Below, one piece after another: positions 51,074 through 59,309 of a stretch of DNA of 64,000 nucleotides. A program made the position numbers and the translations under genes. The DNA lies in NCBI GenBank assembly GCA_910585275.1, contig CAJUCW010000021.1, forward strand, positions 1 through 64,000, read 5' to 3'. This stretch comes from an uncultured Muribaculaceae bacterium (GTDB taxonomy: Bacteria > Bacteroidota > Bacteroidia > Bacteroidales > Muribaculaceae). Numbering within the stretch: the stretch's first letter is position 1; each line of letters opens with the position of its first letter. The notes under the pieces are model-generated. The model saw nothing but the letters and a program-made list of their open reading frames with translations. It was not told the origin of the DNA and made no database searches.

Positions 51074-52286
51074 ATCTTATAGCTTCTATCGGGTCGAGGT
51101 TGGAAGCCTTCGCCGCAGGATAAAAACCGAAAATCACGCCGATTATTGTGCAGACGGCAAACGAAAGCACCACAGATGAAGCGTCTATCTGCACGGGCCA
51201 ATGGGCGAACAGCGATATCATCCACGTGGCGAACGCCCCCATGATTATGCCGAGAATTCCGCCGGTGACCGATATTATCACCGCTTCGATTAAGAACTGC
51301 ATCATGATGTCTTTGCCTCGCGCGCCGATGCTCATGCGAAGTCCGATTTCGCGGGTGCGTTCGGTGACGCTCACAATCATGATGTTCATGATTCCGATAC
51401 CCCCCACGAGGAGCGATATACCCGCCACGGCTGCCAGAAGCACAGTCATCATCGAAGATGTTGAAGAAATCATCTCTGCGAGTTCCTGCATGGAGCGGAT
51501 GGTGAAGTTGTCTTCCTCCCCTTCGCGCAGTTTATGCTGCGTGCGCAAGATGTCGGTGATTTCGGCTATGGTCATGTCGGTCAGCTCTTCGTTGACGGCC
51601 GATGCCTGGATTCCCTGCAGATAGTCGGTGGCAAGGATGCGTTTCATTACGGTGGTGTAGGGGAGCAGGGCGAGGTCGTCCTGGTCCTGTCCCATAGTGT
51701 TGTAGCCTTTTTCGTCGAGCACACCTATCACGGTAAGCGGTATTTTGCCGAATCTCACCACTTTCCCTATCGGGTCGGTGCCGTCGGGAAAAAGGTTGTC
51801 AACGAGAGTTTTTCCGAGCACACACACCTTTGCCGCGCTCTTGATGTCTTGCTCGGTAAACATTTCCCCTTTCGCCACGCGCCGCTGGCGTATGTCGAGA
51901 TACTGAGTGTTGACCCCCTGCGCCTGCGAAGGATAGTTGTTGTTGCCGTTCACCCATTGCCCCGAACCGTTGACTGAGGGGGTGATGTTGGCTATCGTGG
52001 CGGCCTGCGTCACGAGGGCTTCGTAGTCCGACGGCTTGAGCGTCTGCATGTCGCTGCTGCTTTGCCGCACTCCGCCGCGCCTTTCCGCGCCGGGGAATAT
52101 CATTATCATGTTGCTTCCCATTTCGGAAATCTGCGCCTTGATGGAGTTTTTCGACCCCTGCCCGATGGCAAGCATGGCAATCACCGCCCCCACGCCTATG
52201 ATGACTCCGAGCATCGTTAGGAAACAACGCATTTTGTTGTTGTTGAGGGCTTTCAACGCTATTTTTAGAAGATTCTTGATATTCAT
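51066..52286 (-). CDS. MacB-type ABC transporter permease
   Basis: 406 residues. Helix 1 (residues 20-42, FLTMLGVIIGVGAVIAMLAI) is followed by a periplasmic MacB_PCD domain and three C-terminal helices of the FtsX domain (VSVTERTREIGLRMSIGARG is the conserved loop). MacB-type transporters do not move substrate through the membrane; they drive a periplasmic piston that pushes it through the adaptor and TolC. Here ATPase and permease are separate proteins. The gene lies 17 bp after the ATPase gene. Confidence 0.93.
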   Translation of the reverse strand: MNIKNLLKIALKALNNNKMRCFLTMLGVIIGVGAVIAMLAIGQGSKNSIKAQISEMGSNMIMIFPGAERRGGVRQSSSDMQTLKPSDYEALVTQAATIANITPSVNGSGQWVNGNNNYPSQAQGVNTQYLDIRQRRVAKGEMFTEQDIKSAAKVCVLGKTLVDNLFPDGTDPIGKVVRFGKIPLTVIGVLDEKGYNTMGQDQDDLALLPYTTVMKRILATDYLQGIQASAVNEELTDMTIAEITDILRTQHKLREGEEDNFTIRSMQELAEMISSTSSMMTVLLAAVAGISLLVGGIGIMNIMIVSVTERTREIGLRMSIGARGKDIMMQFLIEAVIISVTGGILGIIMGAFATWMISLFAHWPVQIDASSVVLSFAVCTIIGVIFGFYPAAKASNLDPIEAIRYE

Positions 52287-52303
52287 GTCGTCAAAAATGA
52301 TTG

Positions 52304-53056
52304 TCAGTCGGTTTCCTCCGGAAGGTTTTTATACACCTCTTCGGCAGACTGGATGTCGTTGTTATATTCGTCGCTCACTATGTGTCCGTCGCGCAGGGTG
52401 ATGTTGCGCGAGGAGTAGAGGGCTATTTCCGGGTTGTGGGTCACGAAGATAATTGTGCGCCCCTCCTTGTAGAGCCTCTGGAAGAGGGTGAGGATGGAGA
52501 AGGAGGTGCGGGTGTCGAGGTTTCCGGTGGCCTCGTCGGCGAGTATTATCACAGGGTCGTTGACGAGGGCGCGGGCAATGGCCACGCGTTGCTGCTGTCC
52601 GCCCGACATCTGGTTGCTCTTGTGGTAGAGGCGTTCGCCCAGTCCGACCTCCCTCAGGCATTTTTCGGCTCTTTCCGCACGTTCCTTCGCGCTCACCGCC
52701 GAGTTGTAGAGCAAGGGGAGTTCCACGTTTTCAAGAGCCGTGGTCTTGGGAAGGAGGTTGTAGTTCTGGAAAATGAAACCGATTTTGCGGTTTCTGATCT
52801 TTGCGCGTTCGTTCTTACCCATTCCCCTTACGGGTATGCCGTCGAGGAGATATTCCCCCGAGGTGGGCGTGTCGAGGCATCCGAGGGTGTTGAGGAGGGT
52901 AGATTTACCGGAGCCGGAAGTGCCCATGATGGTCACGAATTCCCCCTCGTAGATGGTAAACGACACCCCGCGCAAAGCCTTCACGGTCTCGCTTCCGACC
53001 TTGAAATATCGTTTGAGGTTTTCTATTTTGATTATTTCTTTAGCCATGGCGGTCAT
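52304..53056 (-). CDS. MacB/LolD-type ABC transporter ATPase
   Basis: 250 residues; Met4 (53047) is an equally possible start. Walker A is GTSGSGKST, the signature is MSGGQQQRVAIARAL and Walker B is VIILADEATG, with the family stretch FIFQNYNLLPKTTALENVEL. It powers the adjacent permease. The start codon shares its first base with the adaptor stop codon (TAATG), so translation is coupled. The last 25 residues are acidic and not part of the core fold. Confidence 0.93.
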   Translation of the reverse strand: MTAMAKEIIKIENLKRYFKVGSETVKALRGVSFTIYEGEFVTIMGTSGSGKSTLLNTLGCLDTPTSGEYLLDGIPVRGMGKNERAKIRNRKIGFIFQNYNLLPKTTALENVELPLLYNSAVSAKERAERAEKCLREVGLGERLYHKSNQMSGGQQQRVAIARALVNDPVIILADEATGNLDTRTSFSILTLFQRLYKEGRTIIFVTHNPEIALYSSRNITLRDGHIVSDEYNNDIQSAEEVYKNLPEETD

Positions 53057-54216
53057 TATTTTTTGCGTGCGCCCGGGGGTTTAGGCATGAACGGGTTTTC
53101 TTCTGCGTTCCCTTTTTCAGGTTTGTCCTGAAGCTGGTTGTATTGTAGCGCCACTTTGTCGCCTTTCTTTAGTCCGGAGGTAACCTGCTGGTATATTCCG
53201 TTTGATACTCCCAACTCTACGGCAGTCTGCACAAGTTTGCCCTCGCGTTCGATCCAGATGGATGTTTTCGCCGGTTCTTTCAGAGCGACGGGCGTGGGCA
53301 ACTCTTTGTTTTTCTCATCGTCGGGCATTGGTTGGAATTTGAGGGCTTTCAGAGGCACGGCGAGCACGTCTTTCTGTTCCAGCGTGTATATCGTCAGGTT
53401 GGCGGTCATGCCGGGAATAAGTTTGAGGTCGGGGTTGGGGGCGTTGACGATTACCTCGTAGGTCACAACGTTAGACTCCGTCGTAGGGTTGAGACGCACC
53501 TGCGTCACGGTGCCGGAGAAAACGTCATCGGGATATGAATCGACGGTAAACGTTACGTGCTGTCCGGTTTTCACCTGGCCTATGTCGGCTTCATCCACGT
53601 TGCCCACCACCTGCATGTTTTCGAGGTCGGCGATTACATAGAGGTTAGCCACGTTCATGCTGGAAACCACTGTCTGTCCCACTTCCACCTCGCGCGAAAT
53701 CACTATTCCGTCGATGGGGGAGTAGATTTCCGCATAGTTGAGGTTTTTGGCGGCTCTCACGCGGTCGGCCTGGCTTTTTTCGTAGCTGAGCCTTGCCACG
53801 TCGTAGTCACGTTTTGAAGTCTGGAATTCGTAGTCGGAGATTAGCTGCTCGTCGTGGAGCGCCTTGTCGCGCTCGTAGTTCTTTTTGGCATATTCGTAGC
53901 TTGCCTTGGCGGAAGCCATGTTGGCGTCGGCGCTCTTCAGCTCGCTGTCGAGAAGTGTTTTCTCCAGCTCCGCAAGAAGCTGCCCTTTTTGCACATGGTC
54001 GTTGTAGTCGGCATAGAGCTTGTCGATTATGCCGGTCACCTGTGTGCCGACATCCACTTGTGTCACAGATTCCATCGTGCCTGTGGCGGTGACGGTTTCC
54101 GAAATCGTGGTAGGCTCGGCCGTGTAGGTCTCAAGTTCCATTTTCTGCTCCTTCGAGCAGGATGCGGCTGCAATTATAAAGGCTGCCGCCGGAATGGTAA
54201 GTATGCTTTTATTCAT
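53056..54216 (-). CDS. MacA-type periplasmic adaptor lipoprotein
   Basis: 386 residues with signal MNKSILTIPAAAFIIAAASC, lipobox AASC. Lipoyl halves flank a helical hairpin (LYADYNDHVQKGQLLAELEK and AEIYSPIDGIVISREVEVGQ), followed by a beta-barrel and a membrane-proximal domain; the C-terminal end is basic (PKPPGARKK). It links the MacB-like pump to the TolC-like channel encoded just before it, 96 bp upstream. A TGTAGGGACATGCC repeat lies in that gap. Confidence 0.92.
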   Translation of the reverse strand: MNKSILTIPAAAFIIAAASCSKEQKMELETYTAEPTTISETVTATGTMESVTQVDVGTQVTGIIDKLYADYNDHVQKGQLLAELEKTLLDSELKSADANMASAKASYEYAKKNYERDKALHDEQLISDYEFQTSKRDYDVARLSYEKSQADRVRAAKNLNYAEIYSPIDGIVISREVEVGQTVVSSMNVANLYVIADLENMQVVGNVDEADIGQVKTGQHVTFTVDSYPDDVFSGTVTQVRLNPTTESNVVTYEVIVNAPNPDLKLIPGMTANLTIYTLEQKDVLAVPLKALKFQPMPDDEKNKELPTPVALKEPAKTSIWIEREGKLVQTAVELGVSNGIYQQVTSGLKKGDKVALQYNQLQDKPEKGNAEENPFMPKPPGARKK

Positions 54217-54240
54217 TGTGTTTGATATATTTTTCGAAAA

Positions 54241-54273
54241 TGTAGGGACATGCCTTTGGCATGTTTGATTAAC
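54241..54273. repeat. Short palindromic repeat (TGTAGGGACATGCC family), copy 1
   Basis: Thirty-three bp differing at two positions from 56144-56176. The core ACATGCC-TTT-GGCATGT is a hairpin. It lies between the tolC-like and macA-like genes. Confidence 0.8.
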
Positions 54274-54312
54274 AATCCGGTCTCCAAATGCTATGTTGTA
54301 TTGTGGAATGCG

Positions 54313-55683
54313 TTAAGGGAGGCTCACCTCTGTTGTGGCGTAATAATTTATGGTCTTGTTGGAGAGGATTGCCATGAATTTGCTTTGTAGGAGCTCAAGC
54401 TTGGCGTTGACGAGGTTGTTGTGGGCCGTCAGCAGGTCGAGAGGATTAACGTAGCCTAATTCAAACTGGCGGTCAACGAGTTGTGCCGTGAGTTGGGTGG
54501 CTTCGAGTTGTTTGATGCCCGACGCGTATTTCGCCTTCGAGTTGTTGGCTTCGATATATAGGCTTTCGATGGTCTGCGAGAGTTCGTCGAGCAAGTTCTC
54601 CTTGTTGAGGTCATATTCGAGGGCCGCGAGTTTCGCCTTGGCTACGGAGCGGCGGGTGGCGTTGCCGTCATAAATCGGCACGGAAAGCGAGAGACCGATA
54701 TTCTCGTTGAAGCCGTGTCCCATCTGCGAAGACCATGACGGTCCACCGGAAGTATAGCCCGACCCTACGCCTCCTTGCAAGGCGATTGTCGGCAGGTTGC
54801 CGGCTTTCGCAATCTTTATGTCGTTGGCATAAATCTCCTTGCTGAGGTCGTTGCTCTTAATGCCGGGGAGCCATGAGGCGGCGAAAGAATAAGTCTGGTC
54901 CATCGTCGGAAGGGGAGCGTTGACGTCGGCATCTGAAAAAGAGAAATCGGCGAGCTCCATGTCGTAGTCCAAGCCGAGCTGCAATATTTTTTTTAGGGTC
55001 ATTTTGGAGGAGGCGAAATTACTTTCCGCCTGCACGAGATTGTATTGGTCTTGCGCCATCTGGCTCTCTATCTGTGCGTATTCCACTTTCGACGACCTTC
55101 CCGATTCCATCAGGCGCTTGGCGCGTTCGGTTTGCGACGTGCTCACCTCAAGGGTCTGGCGCGCTATTTCCACGGCTTCTTTGGCATACATCGTGTTGAG
55201 ATAGGCCTGGAGGATTCCGAGTTTTATGTTCTTGATGGCGTCGTCGCCTGCGAGGTCTTGCTGCCTGCGCGCTATTTTTGCCGATTCAAGACGGTATTTG
55301 CGGATGTTCCCTTCCCATACGGTCCATGATGCGTTGATGCCGTAAGAACTTCCGTAGGTGTTGCCGTTGCGCCCCTCTTCCGGCGAAGGATAATTGATGA
55401 AACTGTGGCTTGTGGAAAATCCCACCGAAGGGAGCCACGCGTCTTTCGCGGCGCCGACTTCTTCGTCAGCCTGGAGGATGGAAAGCATTATCTTCCGCAC
55501 GTCGGTGCTGTTGTGTATGGCCCAATCCACGCAGTCGTCGAATGTCCATTTTGCAGGCATCGGTCCCGTGGCTGTGTCGGTCACGTTTTCCGGCGAGAGG
55601 TCGGAGAATATCGCTTTGTCCTGTGCCGTGGCAGACATTGCTGCCATGACGGCGAGTGGTGCGACCAGTAGTTTTATTTTCAT
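54313..55683 (-). CDS. TolC-family outer-membrane channel of the ABC exporter
   Basis: 456 residues with signal peptide MKIKLLVAPLAVMAAMSATA. Two coiled-coil repeats (GILQAYLNTMYAKEAVEIAR, then NLLDELSQTIESLYIEANNS) and beta-strands give the TolC trimer fold. First gene of the minus-strand exporter operon tolC-macA-ATPase-macB-kinase-regulator, with a good promoter just upstream. The encoded machine should export a large or amphipathic substrate such as a peptide; the cargo is unknown. Confidence 0.92.
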   Translation of the reverse strand: MKIKLLVAPLAVMAAMSATAQDKAIFSDLSPENVTDTATGPMPAKWTFDDCVDWAIHNSTDVRKIMLSILQADEEVGAAKDAWLPSVGFSTSHSFINYPSPEEGRNGNTYGSSYGINASWTVWEGNIRKYRLESAKIARRQQDLAGDDAIKNIKLGILQAYLNTMYAKEAVEIARQTLEVSTSQTERAKRLMESGRSSKVEYAQIESQMAQDQYNLVQAESNFASSKMTLKKILQLGLDYDMELADFSFSDADVNAPLPTMDQTYSFAASWLPGIKSNDLSKEIYANDIKIAKAGNLPTIALQGGVGSGYTSGGPSWSSQMGHGFNENIGLSLSVPIYDGNATRRSVAKAKLAALEYDLNKENLLDELSQTIESLYIEANNSKAKYASGIKQLEATQLTAQLVDRQFELGYVNPLDLLTAHNNLVNAKLELLQSKFMAILSNKTINYYATTEVSLP

Positions 55684-55710
55684 ATTAATATTCCTTTACT
55701 TAACCTGGTG

Positions 55711-55742
55711 CAAAATTATTCCGGAAAAAACGTGGGTGCAAA
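55711..55742 (-). promoter_or_regulatory. Promoter of the MacAB-TolC/LytTR operon
   Basis: On the minus strand, TTTG at 55742-55739, a 20-bp spacer, and TAATTTTG at 55718-55711, ending 27 bp before the tolC-like ATG. Close to consensus. Confidence 0.75.
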
Positions 55743-55869
55743 CAAAATCGGTGGAAACCCCCGGCGTTCCGACAGAAAGGTTAAAACAGGATATAAAGTC
55801 CTCCGGGTTTCAAATTTTGTTAATGAGTGTTAACCCGTAGTTGAATTTTCCTATGAATCACGCATTATT

Positions 55870-56073
55870 GAAGTTGTTTAAACTTTTTTCTTTTTCAAGA
55901 TTTCGTCAGATTTTCGAGACGATTTTGAAACTTGAAGAGGGAGTTTAGCGGGCTAAACGACCGATGAAAGGTTCAAAAGCGACCGAAAAGATGGCGGAAG
56001 ATTGGGAAAGAGGTCTTTTTAACATAAAAAGCCATAAGAAAATCAATCTCCGTAAAAAAGTTTAAACAACTTC
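55870..56073. mobile_element. MITE-like element family 2, copy 2 (204 bp, inverted)
   Basis: Inverted counterpart of 49771-49974, same length, about 97 percent identical by eye. Terminal repeats GAAGTTGTTTAAACTTTTTT and AAAAAAGTTTAAACAACTTC are perfectly complementary. It lies upstream of the exporter promoter, so the exporter genes and the kinase gene lie between the two copies, with the regulator gene just outside. Confidence 0.85.
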
Positions 56074-56143
56074 TTTGCATACCACAAAATAAATCATTAA
56101 ATTTGAACAGAAATGCCGGGTAGGGCTACAACCCAGATAAAAA

Positions 56144-56176
56144 TGTAGGGACATGCCTCCGGCATGTTTGATTAAC
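56144..56176. repeat. Short palindromic repeat (TGTAGGGACATGCC family), copy 2
   Basis: TGTAGGGACATGCCTCCGGC and so on, the same 33-bp unit as 54241-54273. A related half, GCTACATGCCGTAGGTATG, follows at about 56193. No gene lies in 55684-56269. Confidence 0.8.
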
Positions 56177-56269
56177 GTTCTGGATCTCAACTGCTACATG
56201 CCGTAGGTATGTCTCCACAGCAAGAGCGTTAAAGATTATACACCCCCTTTCTCTACAAAGAAAAATGAT

Positions 56270-56698
56270 ATGGGAAGAATATTGGCGATAGATTATGGCA
56301 GGAAGCGTTGCGGTGTGGCCGCAACCGATGTGTTGCGTATCTGTGCGAACGGGTTGCCTACGGTCAGGACCTGCGACCTTATGGACTTTATCAAAGATTA
56401 TTGTGGGAGGGAGACAGTGGATGAAATCGTTGTGGGCGAGCCGCGCGACATGCACGGGAATCCGAGCGAAAGCATGAACTATATCCGTCCGTTCCTCAAC
56501 CGTCTGCGCAAGGAAATGCCCGGGATGAAAGTTGTGATGGTTGACGAGCGTTTCACTTCCGCGATTGCCCACCGCGAAATGCTTGCCGGTGGTTTCAGCA
56601 AGAAACAGCGTGCCGAAAAGGGTAGGGCAGACGAGATGGCGGCTGTCCTCATCCTAACTTCCTATCTCGAATCATCGAGCATGAGGTTTAAACTTTAA
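56270..56698 (+). CDS. ruvX: Putative Holliday junction resolvase RuvX (YqgF family)
   Basis: 142 residues, one RNase H-like domain. The first strand carries the conserved acidic residue in ILAIDYGRKRCGVAATD; further landmarks are VGEPRDMHGNPSE, VVMVDERFTSAIA and a C-terminal GRADEMAAVLILTSYLE with the last catalytic Asp. In E. coli the homologue takes part in 16S rRNA 5'-end processing; other bacteria use it on DNA junctions. It stands alone. The terminator-like hairpin at 56731-56769 follows. Confidence 0.92.
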   Translation: MGRILAIDYGRKRCGVAATDVLRICANGLPTVRTCDLMDFIKDYCGRETVDEIVVGEPRDMHGNPSESMNYIRPFLNRLRKEMPGMKVVMVDERFTSAIAHREMLAGGFSKKQRAEKGRADEMAAVLILTSYLESSSMRFKL

Positions 56699-56730
56699 AC
56701 CCTAACTCCGAAATTTTAAACTAAAAAATT

Positions 56731-56769
56731 AAGGTTTAGATAATAGCGCGATGCTATCGTCTAAACCTT
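56731..56769. terminator. Hairpin between ruvX and rpmE
   Basis: AAGGTTTAGA / TCTAAACCTT, a perfect 10-bp stem, with an inner ATAGC/GCTAT pairing. Surrounding sequence repeats TTTAAAC and CCTTAAAC units. It probably ends both convergent transcripts. Confidence 0.6.
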
Positions 56770-56816
56770 AAACGTTAAACCTTAAACTTTCTATTGGTCT
56801 GAAAGCGTAGCGGTTT

Positions 56817-57071
56817 TTACTTCTTCGTGCGGTTGCCGTAGCGGCTGCGGAACTTATCGACGCGGCCTGCGGTATCGACGAGTTTCTGTTTGCCGGTGAA
56901 GAAGGGGTGAGAAGCGGAAGTAATCTCAAGCTTTACGAGAGGATACTCCTTGCCGTCGATTTCGATGGTCTCACGGGTTGCCACTGTCGAACGGGTGATG
57001 AATGTCTCGTCGTTCGACATATCTTTGAAAACAACCTCACGGTAGTTTTCGGGATGAATTTTAGCTTTCAT
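56817..57071 (-). CDS. rpmE2: 50S ribosomal protein L31 type B
   Basis: 84 residues. The start MKAKIHPENYREVVFKDMSN and the segment ASHPFFTGKQKLVDTAGRVD are those of L31 type B. The zinc-binding Cys residues of type A L31 are absent, so this is the zinc-independent form. It binds the central protuberance of the large subunit and bridges to the small subunit. Single gene with its own promoter. Confidence 0.96.
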   Translation of the reverse strand: MKAKIHPENYREVVFKDMSNDETFITRSTVATRETIEIDGKEYPLVKLEITSASHPFFTGKQKLVDTAGRVDKFRSRYGNRTKK

Positions 57072-57142
57072 TCTAATTTTCTGCAGTTAAAATTATTATG
57101 TTTTAATTGGCTTGACAGGTCGCGATCCCGTCAAATGGCCTG

Positions 57143-57174
57143 CAAAGTTACAAAAAATCTTTAACCCACGCAAA
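57143..57174 (-). promoter_or_regulatory. Promoter of rpmE2
   Basis: On the minus strand, TTTG at 57174-57171, a 20-bp spacer, and TAACTTTG at 57150-57143: both boxes at consensus. Leader about 65 nt. Confidence 0.75.
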
Positions 57175-57222
57175 TATTGACCGCATCTTCAACAATCTTA
57201 AGCAATAAGCCAACTGTCAAGA

Positions 57223-57516
57223 TTAATCTTTTACGGCTTGCAGGAGAGAATTGAAAAATCCTGTGCGCACTTCCGTATTGGGATAGTCCAAAGTGAATTC
57301 CTGATATTCGGGATCGTAGGCTTTTATAGTAAGGTAACCGGTATAGAAACAGTTAAGAATAAGGCTGTTGCCGAATCGTCGGGGACGGCTGAGGAAGAAG
57401 TAGCCGCCGGGATTGGCAAGCCGGTGAATGTATGCCGTCTTATCGACATATAAAAAGCCGTTATTACGCAGATTCCGGAAATTCTGCTCGCTTACAGGAT
57501 ATTTTACATTCACCAT
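57223..57516 (-). pseudogene. Internally deleted AAA-ATPase-like/PDDEXK_9 protein remnant
   Basis: 97 residues from MVNVKYPVSEQNFRNLRNN. The first half matches the start of the AAA-ATPase_like family (LYVDKTAYIHRLANPGGYFF, LSRPRRFGNSL); the second half (FYTGYLTIKAYDPEYQEFTL, then DYPNTEVRTGFFNSLL) matches the far C-terminal part of the same roughly 500-residue proteins. Some 350 residues between are missing. The nucleotide-binding Lys, normally in RRFGKSL, is Asn here. Almost certainly a decayed gene. Confidence 0.8.
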
Positions 57517-57621
57517 ATTATACGTTATTATAGATTGAAACACAAAGTTAACCAATTACTTCGAATTTACAGGTAAAACACTAAATATTTTATGGAGATT
57601 TGCAATAGGGATAGGGTGGTG

Positions 57622-57819
57622 CAGAACCTGCTATCTAATTTTTTATATGAATTGCAGCAGATTTATGTATTCTTATTGTATATAATACAGCAGATTTATG
57701 TGATATTTGACCTAAATTGACAGCAGATTTTTGTTGAATTATATGGATATTTACAGCAGATTTATGTGATAATGGATGGATTTTTACAGCATTTTTTTGT
57801 ATTTATTGTTGTGGGGTTG
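57622..57819 (+). repeat. 33-bp-period repeat array upstream of AAA/DUF4143 gene
   Basis: CAGCAGATTTATGTG-like cores start at 57655, 57688, 57721, 57754 and 57787, exactly 33 bp apart; a weak sixth (CAGAACCTG) starts at 57622. About 15 bp of each unit is conserved and 18 bp varies. The last unit ends 43 bp before the ATPase ATG. The rest of 57517-57862 shows no gene. Confidence 0.85.
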
Positions 57820-57862
57820 GATAAAAATTTGTTATTTTGTAACTTCATTATTAAGAGTGGAG

Positions 57863-59164
57863 ATGAAAAGAAAGATATATGAAAAGCTTCTTGAATGGAA
57901 AGCTGATAGTGATAGGAAACCTCTGATTCTGCAAGGTGCCAGACAGGTGGGTAAAAGCTGGATTCTAAAAGAGTTTGGCAGAAATGAGTATAAAAATATG
58001 GCGTATATTTCTTGCGACAATGAGCCTCTCGCTCCAGCGCTCTTTGCAGATTACGACACCGATCGAATAATAAGGTCGGTGGAGGCGATAACTAAAGTGC
58101 CGGTTGTCAAGGATGACACATTGATTATTTTTGATGAGATTCAGGAAGTGCCGGCAGGGCTACAGGCACTCAAATATCTATGTGAGAACAAACGTGGTTT
58201 TCATGTAGCGGTCGCCGGTTCTTTACTTGGCATTACCCTCAATTCGGGAATATCTTTTCCGGTCGGTAAGGTCGATTTTCTTCAAATGTATCCTATGGAT
58301 TTCGAGGAATTCCTTCTTGCCGCCGGCGAGATGGAAATAGCGGAATTAATAAGGAATGCGGATAAAGATATCGTGAATACAGTTCACGAGAAATGTATAA
58401 GTCTCCTGCGTCAGTATTATTTCACGGGAGGAATGCCCGAGTCTGTATTTGCTTATATAACCGGAAAAGGTGTTTTGAAAGTAAGAGAGATTCAAAAGGC
58501 TCTTCTGACAGCCTATAAGAACGACATATCGAAGCATGCACCCAAAAGGGAAGTGGAGAGAATTCGGCTTGTGCTTGAATCATTGCCCGCACAATTGGCA
58601 AAAGAGAATAAGAAATTCATATTTTCGGCAGTCCGTAAAGGTGCGCGTGCCGCTGATTTCGAGATTGCCATACAATGGCTTGCCGATGCAGGCATCGTAA
58701 ACAAGGTAAATCGCATTTCTATTCCAAAATTACCGTTGTCTTTTTATGAGGATTTTAATGCATTCAAATTGTATTTGCTTGACTGTGGTCTCTATGGTGC
58801 TATGGTTGACGCAGATCCTTCGGAAATACTGATGGGTTCCAATTTATATGAGCAGTATAAGGGGTCATTTACTGAATCTTATGCTTTGCAGCAACTTATT
58901 TGTGACATAGATAGAAAGGTATATTATTATAGTGCTGACAATTCAAGAATGGAAGTTGATTTCATAATCAAGTTTAATAAAACCGCAGTGCCGATAGAAG
59001 TGAAAGCCGAGGACAATGTAAAATCAAAATCATTGGGTAATTTTCGCGATAGCAATCGCCTTCCCTTAGGAATCAGGTTTTCTATGAGGGCATACCGTGA
59101 GCAAGAAAAATTGGTGAATATTCCTCTTTATGCCATTTTTTCATTCCCGACATGGCTTGAGTAA
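57863..59164 (+). CDS. AAA_14/DUF4143-family ATP-binding protein
   Basis: 433 residues from MKRKIYEKLLEWKADS; a longer frame from 57776 would run through the repeat array and is rejected. Walker A is GARQVGKSW (residues 25-33), Walker B LIIFDEIQE near residue 90. The C-terminal DUF4143 half (FTESYALQQLICDIDRKVYY, then DFIIKFNKTAVPIEVKAED) has the D-ExK order of a restriction-like nuclease fold. The family is widespread, with function unsettled; mobility or defence roles have been suggested. A 33-bp repeat array lies immediately upstream. Confidence 0.88.
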   Translation: MKRKIYEKLLEWKADSDRKPLILQGARQVGKSWILKEFGRNEYKNMAYISCDNEPLAPALFADYDTDRIIRSVEAITKVPVVKDDTLIIFDEIQEVPAGLQALKYLCENKRGFHVAVAGSLLGITLNSGISFPVGKVDFLQMYPMDFEEFLLAAGEMEIAELIRNADKDIVNTVHEKCISLLRQYYFTGGMPESVFAYITGKGVLKVREIQKALLTAYKNDISKHAPKREVERIRLVLESLPAQLAKENKKFIFSAVRKGARAADFEIAIQWLADAGIVNKVNRISIPKLPLSFYEDFNAFKLYLLDCGLYGAMVDADPSEILMGSNLYEQYKGSFTESYALQQLICDIDRKVYYYSADNSRMEVDFIIKFNKTAVPIEVKAEDNVKSKSLGNFRDSNRLPLGIRFSMRAYREQEKLVNIPLYAIFSFPTWLE

Positions 59165-59209
59165 TAATTTATTCCGTGTCCGGGCATTCTTTTGAGAATT
59201 AACGAAAAA

Positions 59210-59272
59210 GAGAACCGTAGAAACAGTAGAACTTTATTTTCAAAATAAAGTTCTACTGTTTCTACGGTTCTC
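59210..59272. repeat. Perfect 31-bp-arm palindrome between convergent genes
   Basis: Arms 59210-59240 and 59242-59272 are fully complementary, with a single C (59241) at the centre. The left arm begins GAGAACCGTAGAAACAGTAG. It lies 46 bp after the ATPase stop and 38 bp from the protease stop. No U-tract follows, yet as RNA it would be an extremely stable stem for both strands. Confidence 0.92.
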
Positions 59273-59309
59273 CCGTGCTCTTGTCTAAATTAAACCTTAA
59301 ACCTTTAAC

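Noticed and set aside
57622..57819. CRISPR array
   Set aside because: The 33-bp period has only about 15 conserved bases, which also vary, no true spacers of normal length, and no cas genes are present.
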